Below, piece by piece: positions 31,801 through 41,400 of a stretch of DNA of 49,125 nt (position 1 is the stretch's first letter; each line of letters begins with the position of its first letter). A program made the translations under genes and the position numbers. Below the pieces are notes generated by a model. The model worked only from the letters and a program-made list of their open reading frames with translations, did no database searches and was not told where the DNA came from. Origin of the DNA: Tritrichomonas foetus (lineage: Eukaryota > Parabasalia > Tritrichomonadida > Tritrichomonadidae); the NCBI GenBank assembly GCA_001839685.1, contig MLAK01000649.1, positions 129,870-178,994 of the forward strand. Direction: 5' to 3'.

Positions 31801-32461
31801 TTCTTAAAATCTCTAAAAATATTTTGGAACTTATCAAAGTGTTAATATATTTAGTATCTGGTTCAAATAAAATGTTTAGAAAGAGTGGAAGAAAATTGTA
31901 AATTGATTTTTCGCCATTTTTTTGAATAAACTCGAAAATTTTATCGAATAGTTCTATAAGATGTCCATTCCGATAAATTGAATTAAATAAAAAGGTATTT
32001 GCATGTAGAATTAAAATCATTTCACAAGAATCTGTTGGATTTTTGGAAAAAATTGGAAGTGAAAAAAGAAGCTCCCATTTTTTAGAATCAACATCAAAAA
32101 TATCATAGAAATCATTCACTTCTTCAACAATTGATATTAACAAGCCAATAAATAATTTTTGTATTCTTTCATTTACCGAATAAGAATCGAAGAAAACTTG
32201 AAGTAATAATTTAATCATTGTTGGCCTTTTTTTTACCGAATTTTGAAGAAATAAATTTCTGTATTTGGTAATATTTTCATCAAATCGAATGTTTTCAAAC
32301 AACCTCAAAAAATTGATATGCTCGAAATAATCATCAATATTAATTTCTCGAGATATTGTTTTATAAAAATCTTTTTGAGCAAATGGAACTTTATGGAAAA
32401 AAGCAGACGTAGATTTTATGGAAGTAATAAAAGTGTTGATTAAAGCTATATCCTCATCCAT
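25829..32461 (-). CDS. Giant BEACH-domain protein, paralogue 2
   Basis: 2210 residues, ATG start, no interruption. Architecture as in its neighbour. The N-terminal half is helical. A LamG-like segment lies at about 540-640 (including N-F-C-M-R-L-N-E and K-W-Y-F-M-T-L). A PH-BEACH domain spans about 1510-1583 (G-T-I-S-V-S-K-E-H-I-S-F through R-R-Y-A-N-I-D-T-A-C-E-I-F). The BEACH domain, about 1600-1890, carries L-N-L-L-S-G-R-S-F-Q-D-L-K-Q-Y-P-I-F-P-F, Y-R-D-F-S-L-H-V-G-A-I-N-P and C-I-P-A-Q-L-F. WD40-like repeats fill about 1920-2210 (G-C-N-D-C-S-L-T-V-W-D-L is a clear one). It is about 370 residues shorter than paralogue 1, mostly in the N-terminal half, and clearly diverged, so the duplication is old. 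Expected role: membrane-traffic scaffold. Confidence 0.94.
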   Translation of the reverse strand: MDEDIALINTFITSIKSTSAFFHKVPFAQKDFYKTISREINIDDYFEHINFLRLFENIRFDENITKYRNLFLQNSVKKRPTMIKLLLQVFFDSYSVNERIQKLFIGLLISIVEEVNDFYDIFDVDSKKWELLFSLPIFSKNPTDSCEMILILHANTFLFNSIYRNGHLIELFDKIFEFIQKNGEKSIYNFLPLFLNILFEPDTKYINTLISSKIFLEILRISQNELPIFDYLRHLVFAFPLLAFENQSVTESLSHFFFDEDRNKSIVLCIEEAFNALIDDRILFSEFLSALTFIVKAGAEKHSNLVFGIFPAVDNFFSKIPSCIDTKQFLIALSNFAVSIPDAFEQSLMLVRRMLELRPAFIFKLDEIPEFFENLSKFNHNVVFKCLIDLATCSTSKIMNQRFIRNYKAIQLLLSLVPNISENEEDIVQSLIELCNNKGNILELERSNLSIFILNRLIKIQDYEEIRKKYLLLFNILISHTFTKIAFYKMIELLKNHQFKFSNDVLEIMNQLYFELKNDDSSNFNLNSIINPQSFFRFYSPNGCGIFCPSVNLTNCYSINFCMRLNEILPNQISPILYFDLGKSSVEIGFQNNILHIVENNRFHQQFTYQFEQGKWYFMTLLLIKTYFFQKLILFVNENKIDTVHLQNKLSYKCPVYICAKPPFQNESSSLICDISTIVFLDNFDDINEIKSHVCNLVFNKDFFKESQKSSNIICCFNPLNTHEEKCFNVSHDVFSVDYQGRSIQIITNFCDIIQREDSIQCFLPLIDTIKDIDEISGSVLLKNILSFFGKIVKVREDLFIYNRFFELLSSFLFDCNPKYITIDVVSELFLIFDKLESQELKKSMITAIFMNYEFSFKLDKSVSEIFLPYSPLHYYQTNALPHQIVLDNISQIIYRTIQFHNEKSTSSDFAWDFVSRLVDFSLNENCIDSLIMMLLTKKSHYIVNKILNIIKTLISPKTVSYFKKFSYYIPFIIIISERNHENILLSLEIIHLISNNVDIDLNRVIYDIVIVIPCGALKSEIKNETNPEINHEINCQNGEYDQFLHSLLKLIMNNKLIAFIPLLVHILQNGSQQTKDEAFHQIISTFLWKEDDIYSLHSWFYWLTKFCLTVIGSPSQNPNKFAKPFLDISSKIEELFNFFDFYGGLINENFFEIKKILILNLLKNNECNVENYYSIIFGFLFFSSSTIKLNGTIKHPLLLENIALDILSNFKTSYKNEVDIQSNHEIAYLLVSKTMNCENLIKIGEFNPAPIILFNTIIVVSYFSHNKDIFDELTEKIREKLENNLEYYDETVKNTCLLYINQNCNNSTEFPTEIKKSTMVSNEFVDCEGYFDKLDEKLSSIQKELVYDFVLITGLKSDCYIGENCSVIQQLISIIDSKCYDMLYFYIKVYENDHKAYFENDKITLIKMKESFMRKISKIPGPWHVQNKDQKFKALNRVTKVGKKLFLKINDKFSDHKDASLNRNGHNMIKNEDTPFQYKPLKEISYYQNMTQFQTNGTYIDAIKNLDGTISVSKEHISFVSNQIESKSIFILLKDVEFILNRRYANIDTACEIFIRSGRSFFLILSNSERERFYKQINKFYLHHPNKSKNKFDFFSSLRKICHGFCQNKTNQVLVQNLKLQNLWENRKITTYSYLYYLNLLSGRSFQDLKQYPIFPFIIKDYSQNVIDLKDESIYRDFSLHVGAINPNFRNDYLQKYESSDDIPEFRYLFGQLPSSEMIVVWYQIRIEPFTTIHVTKMQNHGELPRFDLPDRQLFSMKNLIFNLSEACGVKEFIPEFFFSPNFLVNDNNFDLGILSDGMVVNDVELLDWSQNEYTFIAVLRQMLEGEIADNNINKWIDLFFGPYRNSLSHFSVYKPFVYPENADALHMEEVLHFGCIPAQLFSEEHPQRKNPSFSSASDFNQLLEDGKIKKGKVTHFLKNIMVINSSFGYEIGSHEILEFSLPIGCGSLLCASKLYNLLIFGTKESPFLTLYNYKLNEQKACFYLPSIIISAAIAGSRYLITGCNDCSLTVWDLLNYEKISSSSYHTDFITAVGCNYECGLIVSYDKSDNLVFETLYDHIFITSISLKSENTKGSEKYDMIFIPQILVFKSGIVCVSQREEIAFFDTHGKEITRYQLNGPFIEMHKYYDFDTREILIIGSKPNQICIFDLTLLAPIVIFESYFDKLYPIKNSRSFIKAYKSQFHSISFSENISSIVSKSRTIAPVIKCY

Positions 32462-33130
32462 TTCTGATAAACATTTGTGGCATATTCGAGGCTAGTCTCA
32501 AAAAGTTTCGATGTATAATTTTTTCTTTTGAAAAAATGTTTATGTCACATTTTTCAATGATAATTTGACCTCTATGCCATCTTGATGAATCTCTTTTGAA
32601 AAGAAATTGACACACACGAAAAAAAATCTATGGACAAGGTCAAAAGATATAAACAATTTGTGATCTAATTTAACTTAAGGGAGATACAATATTAATGTTT
32701 TAATAATTAGGTTTAATAAGAGATATATGGAACACCAAAATATATCAACAATTGAAAATATCAAATTCTATCTTTTTTTATTTATTTGATGAAATATCAT
32801 ATATTTTGAAATATTAATAGTAGATAATTCGATATGATTTGGGAGAAACTTTGTGGAGTGGGTGTAGATCGAATATTATCAAAATATTAAAATCTTCAAT
32901 GATGTATTTATATTTTTCAAAGAAATTTGATGTACAATAATTTTGATTCTTTTGAAACTCTTTTGATGAGTTGAATGAAATCCACAAAAAATTGACATTT
33001 TTGATAAGTAACTTTCAATTTGTTGAGCACACAATTTATTTGAATCAGGACAGGTCATCAATGTATAGAATTGGTGCACGTTTACTCTTTTTCAAAACCT
33101 ATTTCAAATCTTAGTTTCTTTTTTTCGTCA
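32462..33130. promoter_or_regulatory. Divergent upstream region, BEACH 2 and LRR genes
   Basis: 669 bases between divergent starts, AT-rich, with no frame worth calling (a 66-codon minus frame at 32879-33079 is unrecognised). No clear initiator motif precedes either ATG. Confidence 0.35.
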
Positions 33131-35308
33131 ATGGAATATTCAAAAACGCATCCTCTTTTGCATCTTCCATGCGTTCAAAAGCTTTTTCAAGGTGAAGTAA
33201 TGAAAATTAATCGAAATGGAAATCAACAACATCGATTCCTTTTGATTACAAATGTTGGTTTATTTTTACTCAAGAAAAGATCTTTCCCAGCAGGATATAG
33301 TTGTTCACATGCAATTTCATATGAAAATATCAAAAAAATAACGCTTACGAAGGAATATTTTGAATTTAAAGAACTAAAACGATTTGCTTTGGTTTCAAAT
33401 GATGCACCAAAAATCATTTCGACAATTCTTCATGTTAGATCTGTTCTTTTTGGTGATACTGAATTTATTTTTGATCAAACATTTTCCGAAAATGACAAAA
33501 ACATATTTCAACAAACCAAATGCACATATTTAACAGAGTATCCAGTTGCTGATCGTTTTTTGGCAAGATCAATTAATTCAATTACTTTCCCAGTTATTGA
33601 ACAAGTTTATGAGATTTATAAGCAGCTTCAAGACCTTGAAAATGCTGTTATCACAGTAACAACAGAAATATTAAATCTTCCAACTGCACAAGCTTTTATT
33701 GATACAATTTCAACAGTTACTTTTCCACATGAACTAGTGATCGCAAATGGTGATTATTTAATTTTTATCGAGGTTTTACAAAAGATTGTTCAAAATAGTG
33801 ATCGTGTTGAAAAAATTACATTTAATAATGTGTCTTTTACCAATGTAATGACTGATAATTCGCTTTTTAAAGGTCATGATCATCAAACATCGATTACTGC
33901 TTTAGCTTGGAAACATTGTGATTTTAGCTCTCTTTGCACAAAAAATTTTTTGGAAGATTTTATACATTACAATGGAAAAATATTTTCGATACTTTGTGAA
34001 GATTGTGTTTTTTCTGAAGTTACTCTTCAGTCATTTTTTCATTCTCTATATGATGCAAAATCAGTTCATGAAATTGAATATTTTTCAATGGGAGGAATTG
34101 ATATTTATGATCTATTCCAAGTTTTACTTATTCAATTTGTAAATAACTCTTATGTTTTGACAAATCAAAATTTACATTGCTTATCAATTTCAAGGTCAAA
34201 TATTGATACAAATTTTGTTTTAAGTGGAGTTACTTTGTTTGATACTGGAATAGAAGAACTATGCATGAATGGATGCAACTTTACCAAACCAATTGAAAAA
34301 CAAGGAATTCTTAATTATTACTCCATTTCTTTGTTAGATTTTTCGGAAACATCATTTACTTTTGAAAGTTTAATTTCATTATTTCAAAATGTAAAATCAA
34401 CAATTTCTGCACTTATTTTGAATCAATTGGCAATTGATAAATCGGATTTAAAACAATTTTATCTTTCTCTGTCTTCGTTTGACTTTCCACAAATGGAGAG
34501 ATTTGAATTTTCCAAAAATATTGTTCCAGAAGAAAATTGTCGAGATTTCTTTGATTTTATCATAAAAATGATAAATTTATCAGCTCTTGATATTTCATAT
34601 TCAATTGTTGCAAATAAGAATACTACAAAATATTTGGTTGATTTTGTTTCTAATTTAAGCAACTTAAATTCTCTCACTCTGAAAGGTGCAAAAGAGACAT
34701 CATTTGGTGAAGAATTCATTGAAATACTGAAAGTTTTACCACCAACAGTTTGTGTTTTAGATATTACTGGTCAAAGAATTGGAGATAATGGAATGACACA
34801 GCTTTCAAAAATCATATCAGAATCACTCCAATGTGTTAAGTTTGGCAATACTAATTGTTCGATTAAGTATTTATGTGATGTATTAGAAGCAATTTTATCA
34901 AGTTGTGTAATTTCTGCTGAATGGAATCAAACTGAAATTAATTCAACACTTGCTCGAGCATCAGATCAGACCGAATGGGCAGCCAAAATCAGACAATTGA
35001 AAGTATCTTTTGAAGAAAAATTCGGAAATGCTTCTCAAAATTCCTTAAATACTACAATGATAATGACGAATAATTATTCCACTTCAAGGAAAGTACAGCT
35101 GGTCTCTGTTGGTAATGATTTGAACTTGAAACTCAAAGCAACTCTTGATTACAGAGCAATAATAAAGAGTCAAAATGATGCAGCATTAATGGATATTCTT
35201 GAAGAATGTATTGGGAAAGAAAAGGCTGCGATATGCCCCTTAGAAAATACTCTCGTAGCACTGGAAAAAGAAACATCATTTTTAGTCTCTCCACAAATTC
35301 AATTTTGA
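33131..35308 (+). CDS. PH plus leucine-rich-repeat protein, CARMIL-like
   Basis: 725 residues from the ATG at 33131; a TTG 20 codons upstream is in frame but an unlikely start. The first 110 residues look like a PH-type domain (G-E-V-M-K-I-N-R, then H-R-F-L-L-I-T-N-V-G-L-F-L-L-K-K). Irregular leucine-rich repeats follow from about 190 to 600, for example L-H-C-L-S-I-S-R-S-N-I-D, L-D-I-S-Y-S-I-V and L-D-I-T-G-Q-R-I-G-D-N-G-M, which match the ribonuclease-inhibitor-like LRR type. PH followed by LRR is the front half of CARMIL proteins, which bring actin capping protein and Arp2/3 regulation to membranes. No capping-protein-binding tail can be pointed out, so the CARMIL role is an inference. It is convergent with the dynein gene, 141 bases away. 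Confidence 0.7.
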   Translation: MEYSKTHPLLHLPCVQKLFQGEVMKINRNGNQQHRFLLITNVGLFLLKKRSFPAGYSCSHAISYENIKKITLTKEYFEFKELKRFALVSNDAPKIISTILHVRSVLFGDTEFIFDQTFSENDKNIFQQTKCTYLTEYPVADRFLARSINSITFPVIEQVYEIYKQLQDLENAVITVTTEILNLPTAQAFIDTISTVTFPHELVIANGDYLIFIEVLQKIVQNSDRVEKITFNNVSFTNVMTDNSLFKGHDHQTSITALAWKHCDFSSLCTKNFLEDFIHYNGKIFSILCEDCVFSEVTLQSFFHSLYDAKSVHEIEYFSMGGIDIYDLFQVLLIQFVNNSYVLTNQNLHCLSISRSNIDTNFVLSGVTLFDTGIEELCMNGCNFTKPIEKQGILNYYSISLLDFSETSFTFESLISLFQNVKSTISALILNQLAIDKSDLKQFYLSLSSFDFPQMERFEFSKNIVPEENCRDFFDFIIKMINLSALDISYSIVANKNTTKYLVDFVSNLSNLNSLTLKGAKETSFGEEFIEILKVLPPTVCVLDITGQRIGDNGMTQLSKIISESLQCVKFGNTNCSIKYLCDVLEAILSSCVISAEWNQTEINSTLARASDQTEWAAKIRQLKVSFEEKFGNASQNSLNTTMIMTNNYSTSRKVQLVSVGNDLNLKLKATLDYRAIIKSQNDAALMDILEECIGKEKAAICPLENTLVALEKETSFLVSPQIQF

Positions 35309-35449
35309 TTTATTGAAGAATAAATATATTATTACAGAATTTTGTGAAAGGAGTATTATATATATAAAGTATAAAAAAGTGATATATATGAATAAACATT
35401 TTTATTATTAACAAAAAACAAGGGAATATTTTTCAAATTTTATTTATAA
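35309..35449. terminator. Convergent 3' spacer, LRR and dynein genes
   Basis: 141 bases between opposing stops, including an AT microsatellite-like run near 35356-35400. TAAA words are present on both strands shortly after each stop. Confidence 0.3.
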
Positions 35450-38400
35450 TTACAATTGAACCGTAATAAATGTTGCAACAGAACGTTGAATCCAGTGATC
35501 TGGTGGTTCTCTCTCTGCTGGAATAAACAAGCTCATTATATAGTTGGGGAGTCCAAGCGCTCCAGAACCTCTATTTTGTGTTCTATATAGAGGACACTCA
35601 TAAGTTTGATTCATATCATAAGTATCTGTTTTTTGGGTGGGCATCAAATGCATGATTGGAAGTGATGAAATTAATTCTGTTTGTTCACATTCTGTAAGAT
35701 TTTTCTCGTTTTTATCCCACTTTGCTCCTTCCAAAAAAGGTCCTTCAATATAAATTCCTTCGTCAGGCGGTTTATCAAAGTGTGATTCAACCATTACTGT
35801 TGTAATCCAGCGTAATGAATCAAATGCAACAGTGTATTTTCTTGCATAAACTTGAAGTACTGCAGTTAGAAATTCTTCAGGATGATAAAATGCGCCCAAC
35901 TTGAAAACAACAGGCCTTTCATTTCGAACCCATTGATCCATAAAAGCAATGCGCATGTTTAAATCATTCATATAAGATCTTAAAGTGAGAATTGATGGAA
36001 AACTATGTTCAAGCCACATTTCTGGGATTCTGTTCGCTAACAATCTTCTATTTAATAATTCAAGGCGTTGATCAATCACAATTAAACCTTTAAGGCCTTT
36101 TTGCAATGTTAAAAGTGACTTTTTAATAACATCAAGCAATTTATTATATAATAAAATTTCGTGATGAATAACTGTATTAATTGTATCAGTTAGATCATAT
36201 TTCTTAATGAAGTCATGAACATTAAATTCCTTTGGAACTTCGGCAATTAAGGATTCAACTAAATTTAGAGCAAATTGCTCCTCTGAAATTGAGCCTGAAG
36301 CAGCAACAAGTGTTGGTTGAATTTCAACAAGGAGATTGAAAATACTCATTGCATCATTTCTTGCTGTAATTGTTGAAGCGTTCTTTGATAAGCCAACGTC
36401 AGCACCTTCAGTTACAATTGGCCAAGTATTGAGAATTTCTTCAACTTTGGCTAAAGGTGCGGTTGGTTCTGGTGCAGGATACTTTTCACCAAATGTGAAG
36501 TTTTTACCCATAATATTTTCGGAGAAAAATCTTTGAAGTAATGAAAGTAAAAGTCTACGATCCCAGCGATCAGTTACTCTTCCACCATAATTTAATTCGC
36601 CAATAACATAAGTTAATGATTCAAAAGGTATAATTCCCATTGTTGATTCATTCAAGAAAGTCTTTAAGTGTTTCTTTGAAATGGCAAAATCACTTGGATT
36701 GAATTCATATGGAATATTCCATCCAATTGATCCAAATTGAATTCTTTCTAAAACAACAGCATGGAAAAATGATAAATGGAAAGTAAGTTTCTTTTCTGTA
36801 TCATCTGTCTCATTATTATATTCATCAGTATTAAATCCACTATAAATTCTGAGCATGTTTTCTCGTATTCCTTTAGGAATTTCATAAATAAGTTTGGTTC
36901 CTTGATATAAAATGCCAATTGGAAAATCTGGTGAACTCATTGTAACCAAACAAAGCCGAAATCGTGGATTAATACTTTCAGGATCAAAATTATCTAAAAT
37001 ATGTTCAAGTCGTGGCATCCAAGAAAGTGATAAATGGCAGTTTTGAAGTAAAACCCACATTCCTGTTCCTGCAGCATTTTCAATTAATTCTTCAGCACCT
37101 TTTCCTCTTCCTCTACCAAGTGAATAACTCTTAAGGTATTTATCCATTTCCATGGCAGTAGCAACACTAATAATTTCATCTTGTGGATCAATACCAGGTG
37201 TAATAATGAAAATTAATGGTGCCAGTGGTGACGAATCTTTAAATACTTTTCCAAGGTTCAACGCAGGTGGTTCAACAAATTCTTTTCCAAGTGAATCTGT
37301 AACAAAAATACGAAGGCCTTCGCGAACACGATGCAAATGGAAAACTCGAAGAATTAAAAGTCTTTGGAATGGCGTAAGTTTAAGTCCAGGAATCTTCTCA
37401 GTTTCTGGAACGTTGGATTCTAAATACTGTTTCCATAAATCCTCTTTTTCTTGAATAATATTTATAATATCTTTAAATACGTCAGAAATTTCAGGAAGTG
37501 CTGCAAGATGAATCCAAATATCTTCAGGTAACCATGAAAACTTGTTTGCTTCTTTACTTGGATGAGGAGAAAGAATAAATGCAAGTTCAGTTGGTGTTAC
37601 TTTTTTCTCTTCAAGAAGAATTCTGATTGTCATTAATGTTGAAAACAAAAGTTTATGACGTGCAAATAACGAAAAGGAAACGCTCTGATAGAATTGTCTT
37701 GCTATTGCAGAATGAAAAGCAGCAATTAAAGAGGTTTGATCAGAAGGATGTTCACTTTGTTGAATGGCATTTTTGAAAATATTGACAAACCATTTCAATG
37801 AAAACTGGTACATTGGATCGACAACTGAAAAATCGGATGCGCAGAAATATAAAAGTGCAGCTCGATCAGAAACTGAGGAAAATTTATCTCTGAATGAAGC
37901 AATTTGTTTTTCAGTCTTTTCTGATGCTGCCATTTGTTGTTCAATACTAGCTGAAGTTTTTTGAGCACGTTGCAAAGTTTCAATGGCGTTATCATCATCT
38001 AAAATATCGCTTCCAGCATTTGAAACAATATGCAAAATTTCGTCTTCAGTTTCTTTAAGTTTTTTGGTGTTTTCGGCATTTGCTTGCATAATGGCAATAC
38101 GTTTCTTATCAAGATCATCTCGTTCAACTTCAATCAAGTTATTCATGAGAAGGTCACTTAAGCCTTCTTGTGTTGTTGTGAAGTTAATTAAAGTAACTTG
38201 TGAGCAAACTTCAGGTGAATAAATTGGATTTGGGTATTTAGTTGACAAATATAATCGGAATTTGTCATCATATTGAATATATTCACCACCAAGTGCGATT
38301 TTCTTTTGTCCATCAATAATCATTGTTTCACGTGATAAAATTGGATCAATCAAGGGATCAAGTTTTAAGCCAACATTTTCAATTAAAACTGGTATACCAA

Positions 38401-41400
38401 AAGAAACGCAACTTCTCATTCTTTGCAAAAAATCGCTTTGATCAAATCTTAAAACTACTAATTTTTCGCCAATTTCAGATCGAAGCCATTTTGTTCCACT
38501 CAATTGTGGATCAATTAATAATGGGAATGCAGAATCACTATTGGCAATAATAAGTGCGTTATCAATAGAATGAGTATCATTTGGAAGACCTTTAACAATC
38601 CATTCACGAATTGTTGGATCATTTCCAAGAGATTGAGTAATGTTAAATGTAGTTGTATATACAATTGCTTCATTTATTAAGAAGCCTTTCCATTTTTCAA
38701 TCAATGAGCTTCGAAATGGTTTAGAAAAGGCCCCAAGATGAGTCAAACAGCCTACTTGGAGTAAAGTATCTCCAAGAAGATATTTTGTGGCGTTCTTTAG
38801 ATCTTCAGCACTTTTACTCCATCTTTTTGTTTCGCCACTTAATCCAGACATAATTTTTTGTGCACGGGAAAGTCGAAGTTGGGTTCTACCGACATTTTCT
38901 TGAAGTTCTTGTTCTCTAGCCTTTTCTTCATTAAATTTATCTTGAAGACTTTTAAGTTGATCTTCAACAGATTTCAAGTGTGCCAAGCTCTCTGCTAAAA
39001 CTTTTTCACTTGCTGCTTGTTTTGCAGCTGCTTGTTCAGCAGCGATTTTCTTTGGCAGAATTTCTTGATAGACATGCCAATAATCAAAAGCTGCACAAAC
39101 CCATAAATATAGCTGTGCAACAGCTTGATAGCCTCCTTGAACAGCTGCAAGTTTTTGATCACGCTCTTGCTTATTTGCGCCAACATATTTTTTCAGTTTT
39201 TCGATTGTTTGTTTCGGAATTTTTTCGACTTCATAATTTTTAACCTTTTTAACAAATTGAATATCATTTAATAATGATAATGTTTCAGGCCAATAGTCAT
39301 CTTCTTTCACACCTGGTACACCTGTATCTACTTTTTTTGGCTGTCTTCCAAAAATGATGCAAATTGCCTCAAATGTTGAACGAAGGGCAGGATGAATCAC
39401 TTTGAGTGATTTAATGTTCACAAGTGCATTTTTGTCCATTGAGTCAACAGCTTCTTGAGCAGCTTGCAAAATTGGTTGAGCAGCAGATAATTTTTCTTGA
39501 GCAACACGATTTGTTTCTGCGGCTTCAGCTGCTTCTTTCTCTGCAACTTCACTTTGTGCTTTGACTTCTGCCTGAGTTTTTTCAACTTCAGTTTGTTTTA
39601 CGGTTAGTTCTTTGAGCATTATTTCCACTTCTTGTCGTTTCTTTTGGAGCATCGGAATGTCTCTATCTAGCTTATGAGATAATTCTTCAACTTGACTTCT
39701 TGTTGTTACTATTTTGTCAACACCACCTGAATATTTCGTAACTAATTCTTCGTTCTTTTTCTGTTGAATCTTGAGACGCTTTACAAAAGTGTTCAGTAAT
39801 TCAAAGTATCGGGAGGGTGTGCATGCAGTAAATCTTTTAGTTTCCTGAAGAAATTGTTTTGCTGCATCTTCGACGGATTTATGAATCTGTACGCATACAT
39901 TAACAACTGACTTTAAAGTTTTTTCAGCTCCAAGTGAACATTTGCTAAGTGAGGCTTTAGCAACAGAATCTAGTGCATCTCTAGACCATGGCATGTACCA
40001 ATCAATAGTTGTTTCAGTTCTCAATGCAGGAAATGTCAACATTGATTCTTTGAAGGCAGATCCAAATGGTGAGAAAACGAGAATAATATGTAAATGCTTT
40101 TTCACACGTTGATTAAACAGACTCCATGGATCCCCATCTGTAATGAGCTCATTTTGAGCAATATCTGCTTTAATTTGTTCCATTTCATCTCGTTCAAAGA
40201 GATTTGGAATTTCACCATTAATTAATAAATTAGAAATATCTTCAAGTTGGAAATTACCAACAATTTGAACGTCAGAGATTACAAACCCTGTCGGAAGATC
40301 ATTTTGTCCGCATTGCCTCATTAAATTTTTCATATCTTCTCTCCATTCATTCAGATTATAAGTTCTTGTTATTTGAATTTCAAACATTTCCATCTGAGAC
40401 ATATGAAGTGACAACCGTGCAAGAGACTTTCTTCCACTTGATTTCACACCAACAAGCAAAGCATGACCTCTTTTCATTGAGAGAATACGTGAGAGAGATG
40501 AAAGATGATCTACAGCTTCATTAAATAGTACAATATCAAGCGGTTTCTGTGCTTCTCGATTATGATCTTCAAGCAAATCTCGACAAACTTTTAATAATTC
40601 ATCAGGTGATGATTTTACTTCCCGATATGATCCATTTCTATCCGCAAAGTCGTTAAATCGAATGGACTCTCGATCAATTTTAATTTTGAAGTGTTTAGCA
40701 GTGCTTATTGTTAGTTTCTCGGAAAACCATTTTCTATCCTCAATAGAATTGAACCTATCATAGAATTCACGTGACATTTCATTTGCCCAAAGTCTAATAA
40801 ATTGATCTCCTTCTTGTAAATTTTTAGCATCAACAAGAAGTATTCCTTTCAAAACTCTGACAATGTTTCTCAAAGAGAAAATGTAGTGTAACTTTGATGG
40901 AATCGGTAAAAGGTTTGTTGTACATTCATCAAACAAATCAAGAGAAGCAGCAACCATATTGGGAATTCTATCCCGGATTGGTTCATTATACCTAGAAAAT
41001 GATATTTCAAGCAATTGTGTCAAGATTTTAGACATGGAGTTCTTTTGATATTTTGGTATGTGGAAATAGAAAAAGTGTCTAATTAAACGTTCAGGAATTC
41101 CAAACAAACCAGCACCTTCAGGACCCATCCCTGCTAGAAATGTTGTTCCAACAATTGTCTGGAATTCAACATTGGCTGTATTATACCAACCACTATAATC
41201 AAAGAATTGACGAATTAATTCCAATGGAGGTTGTGCACCATAAATTTCTGGTTTGACTGAACCAATATTATCAAGGAAAATGATGAGTTGTTGGTTAGTT
41301 AGGGGACCAAAAACACCTTTGCTTTTATGCATAAAACTTCTTAAAACATTAAGAACATTTGATGCAACAGAACAATTAGCGAGTGGTAAATTCTTACAAT

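Noticed and set aside
33071..33130. Non-ATG extension of the LRR protein
   Set aside because: The upstream 20 codons start with TTG; the ATG at 33131 begins directly before the conserved-looking PH segment and is preferred.
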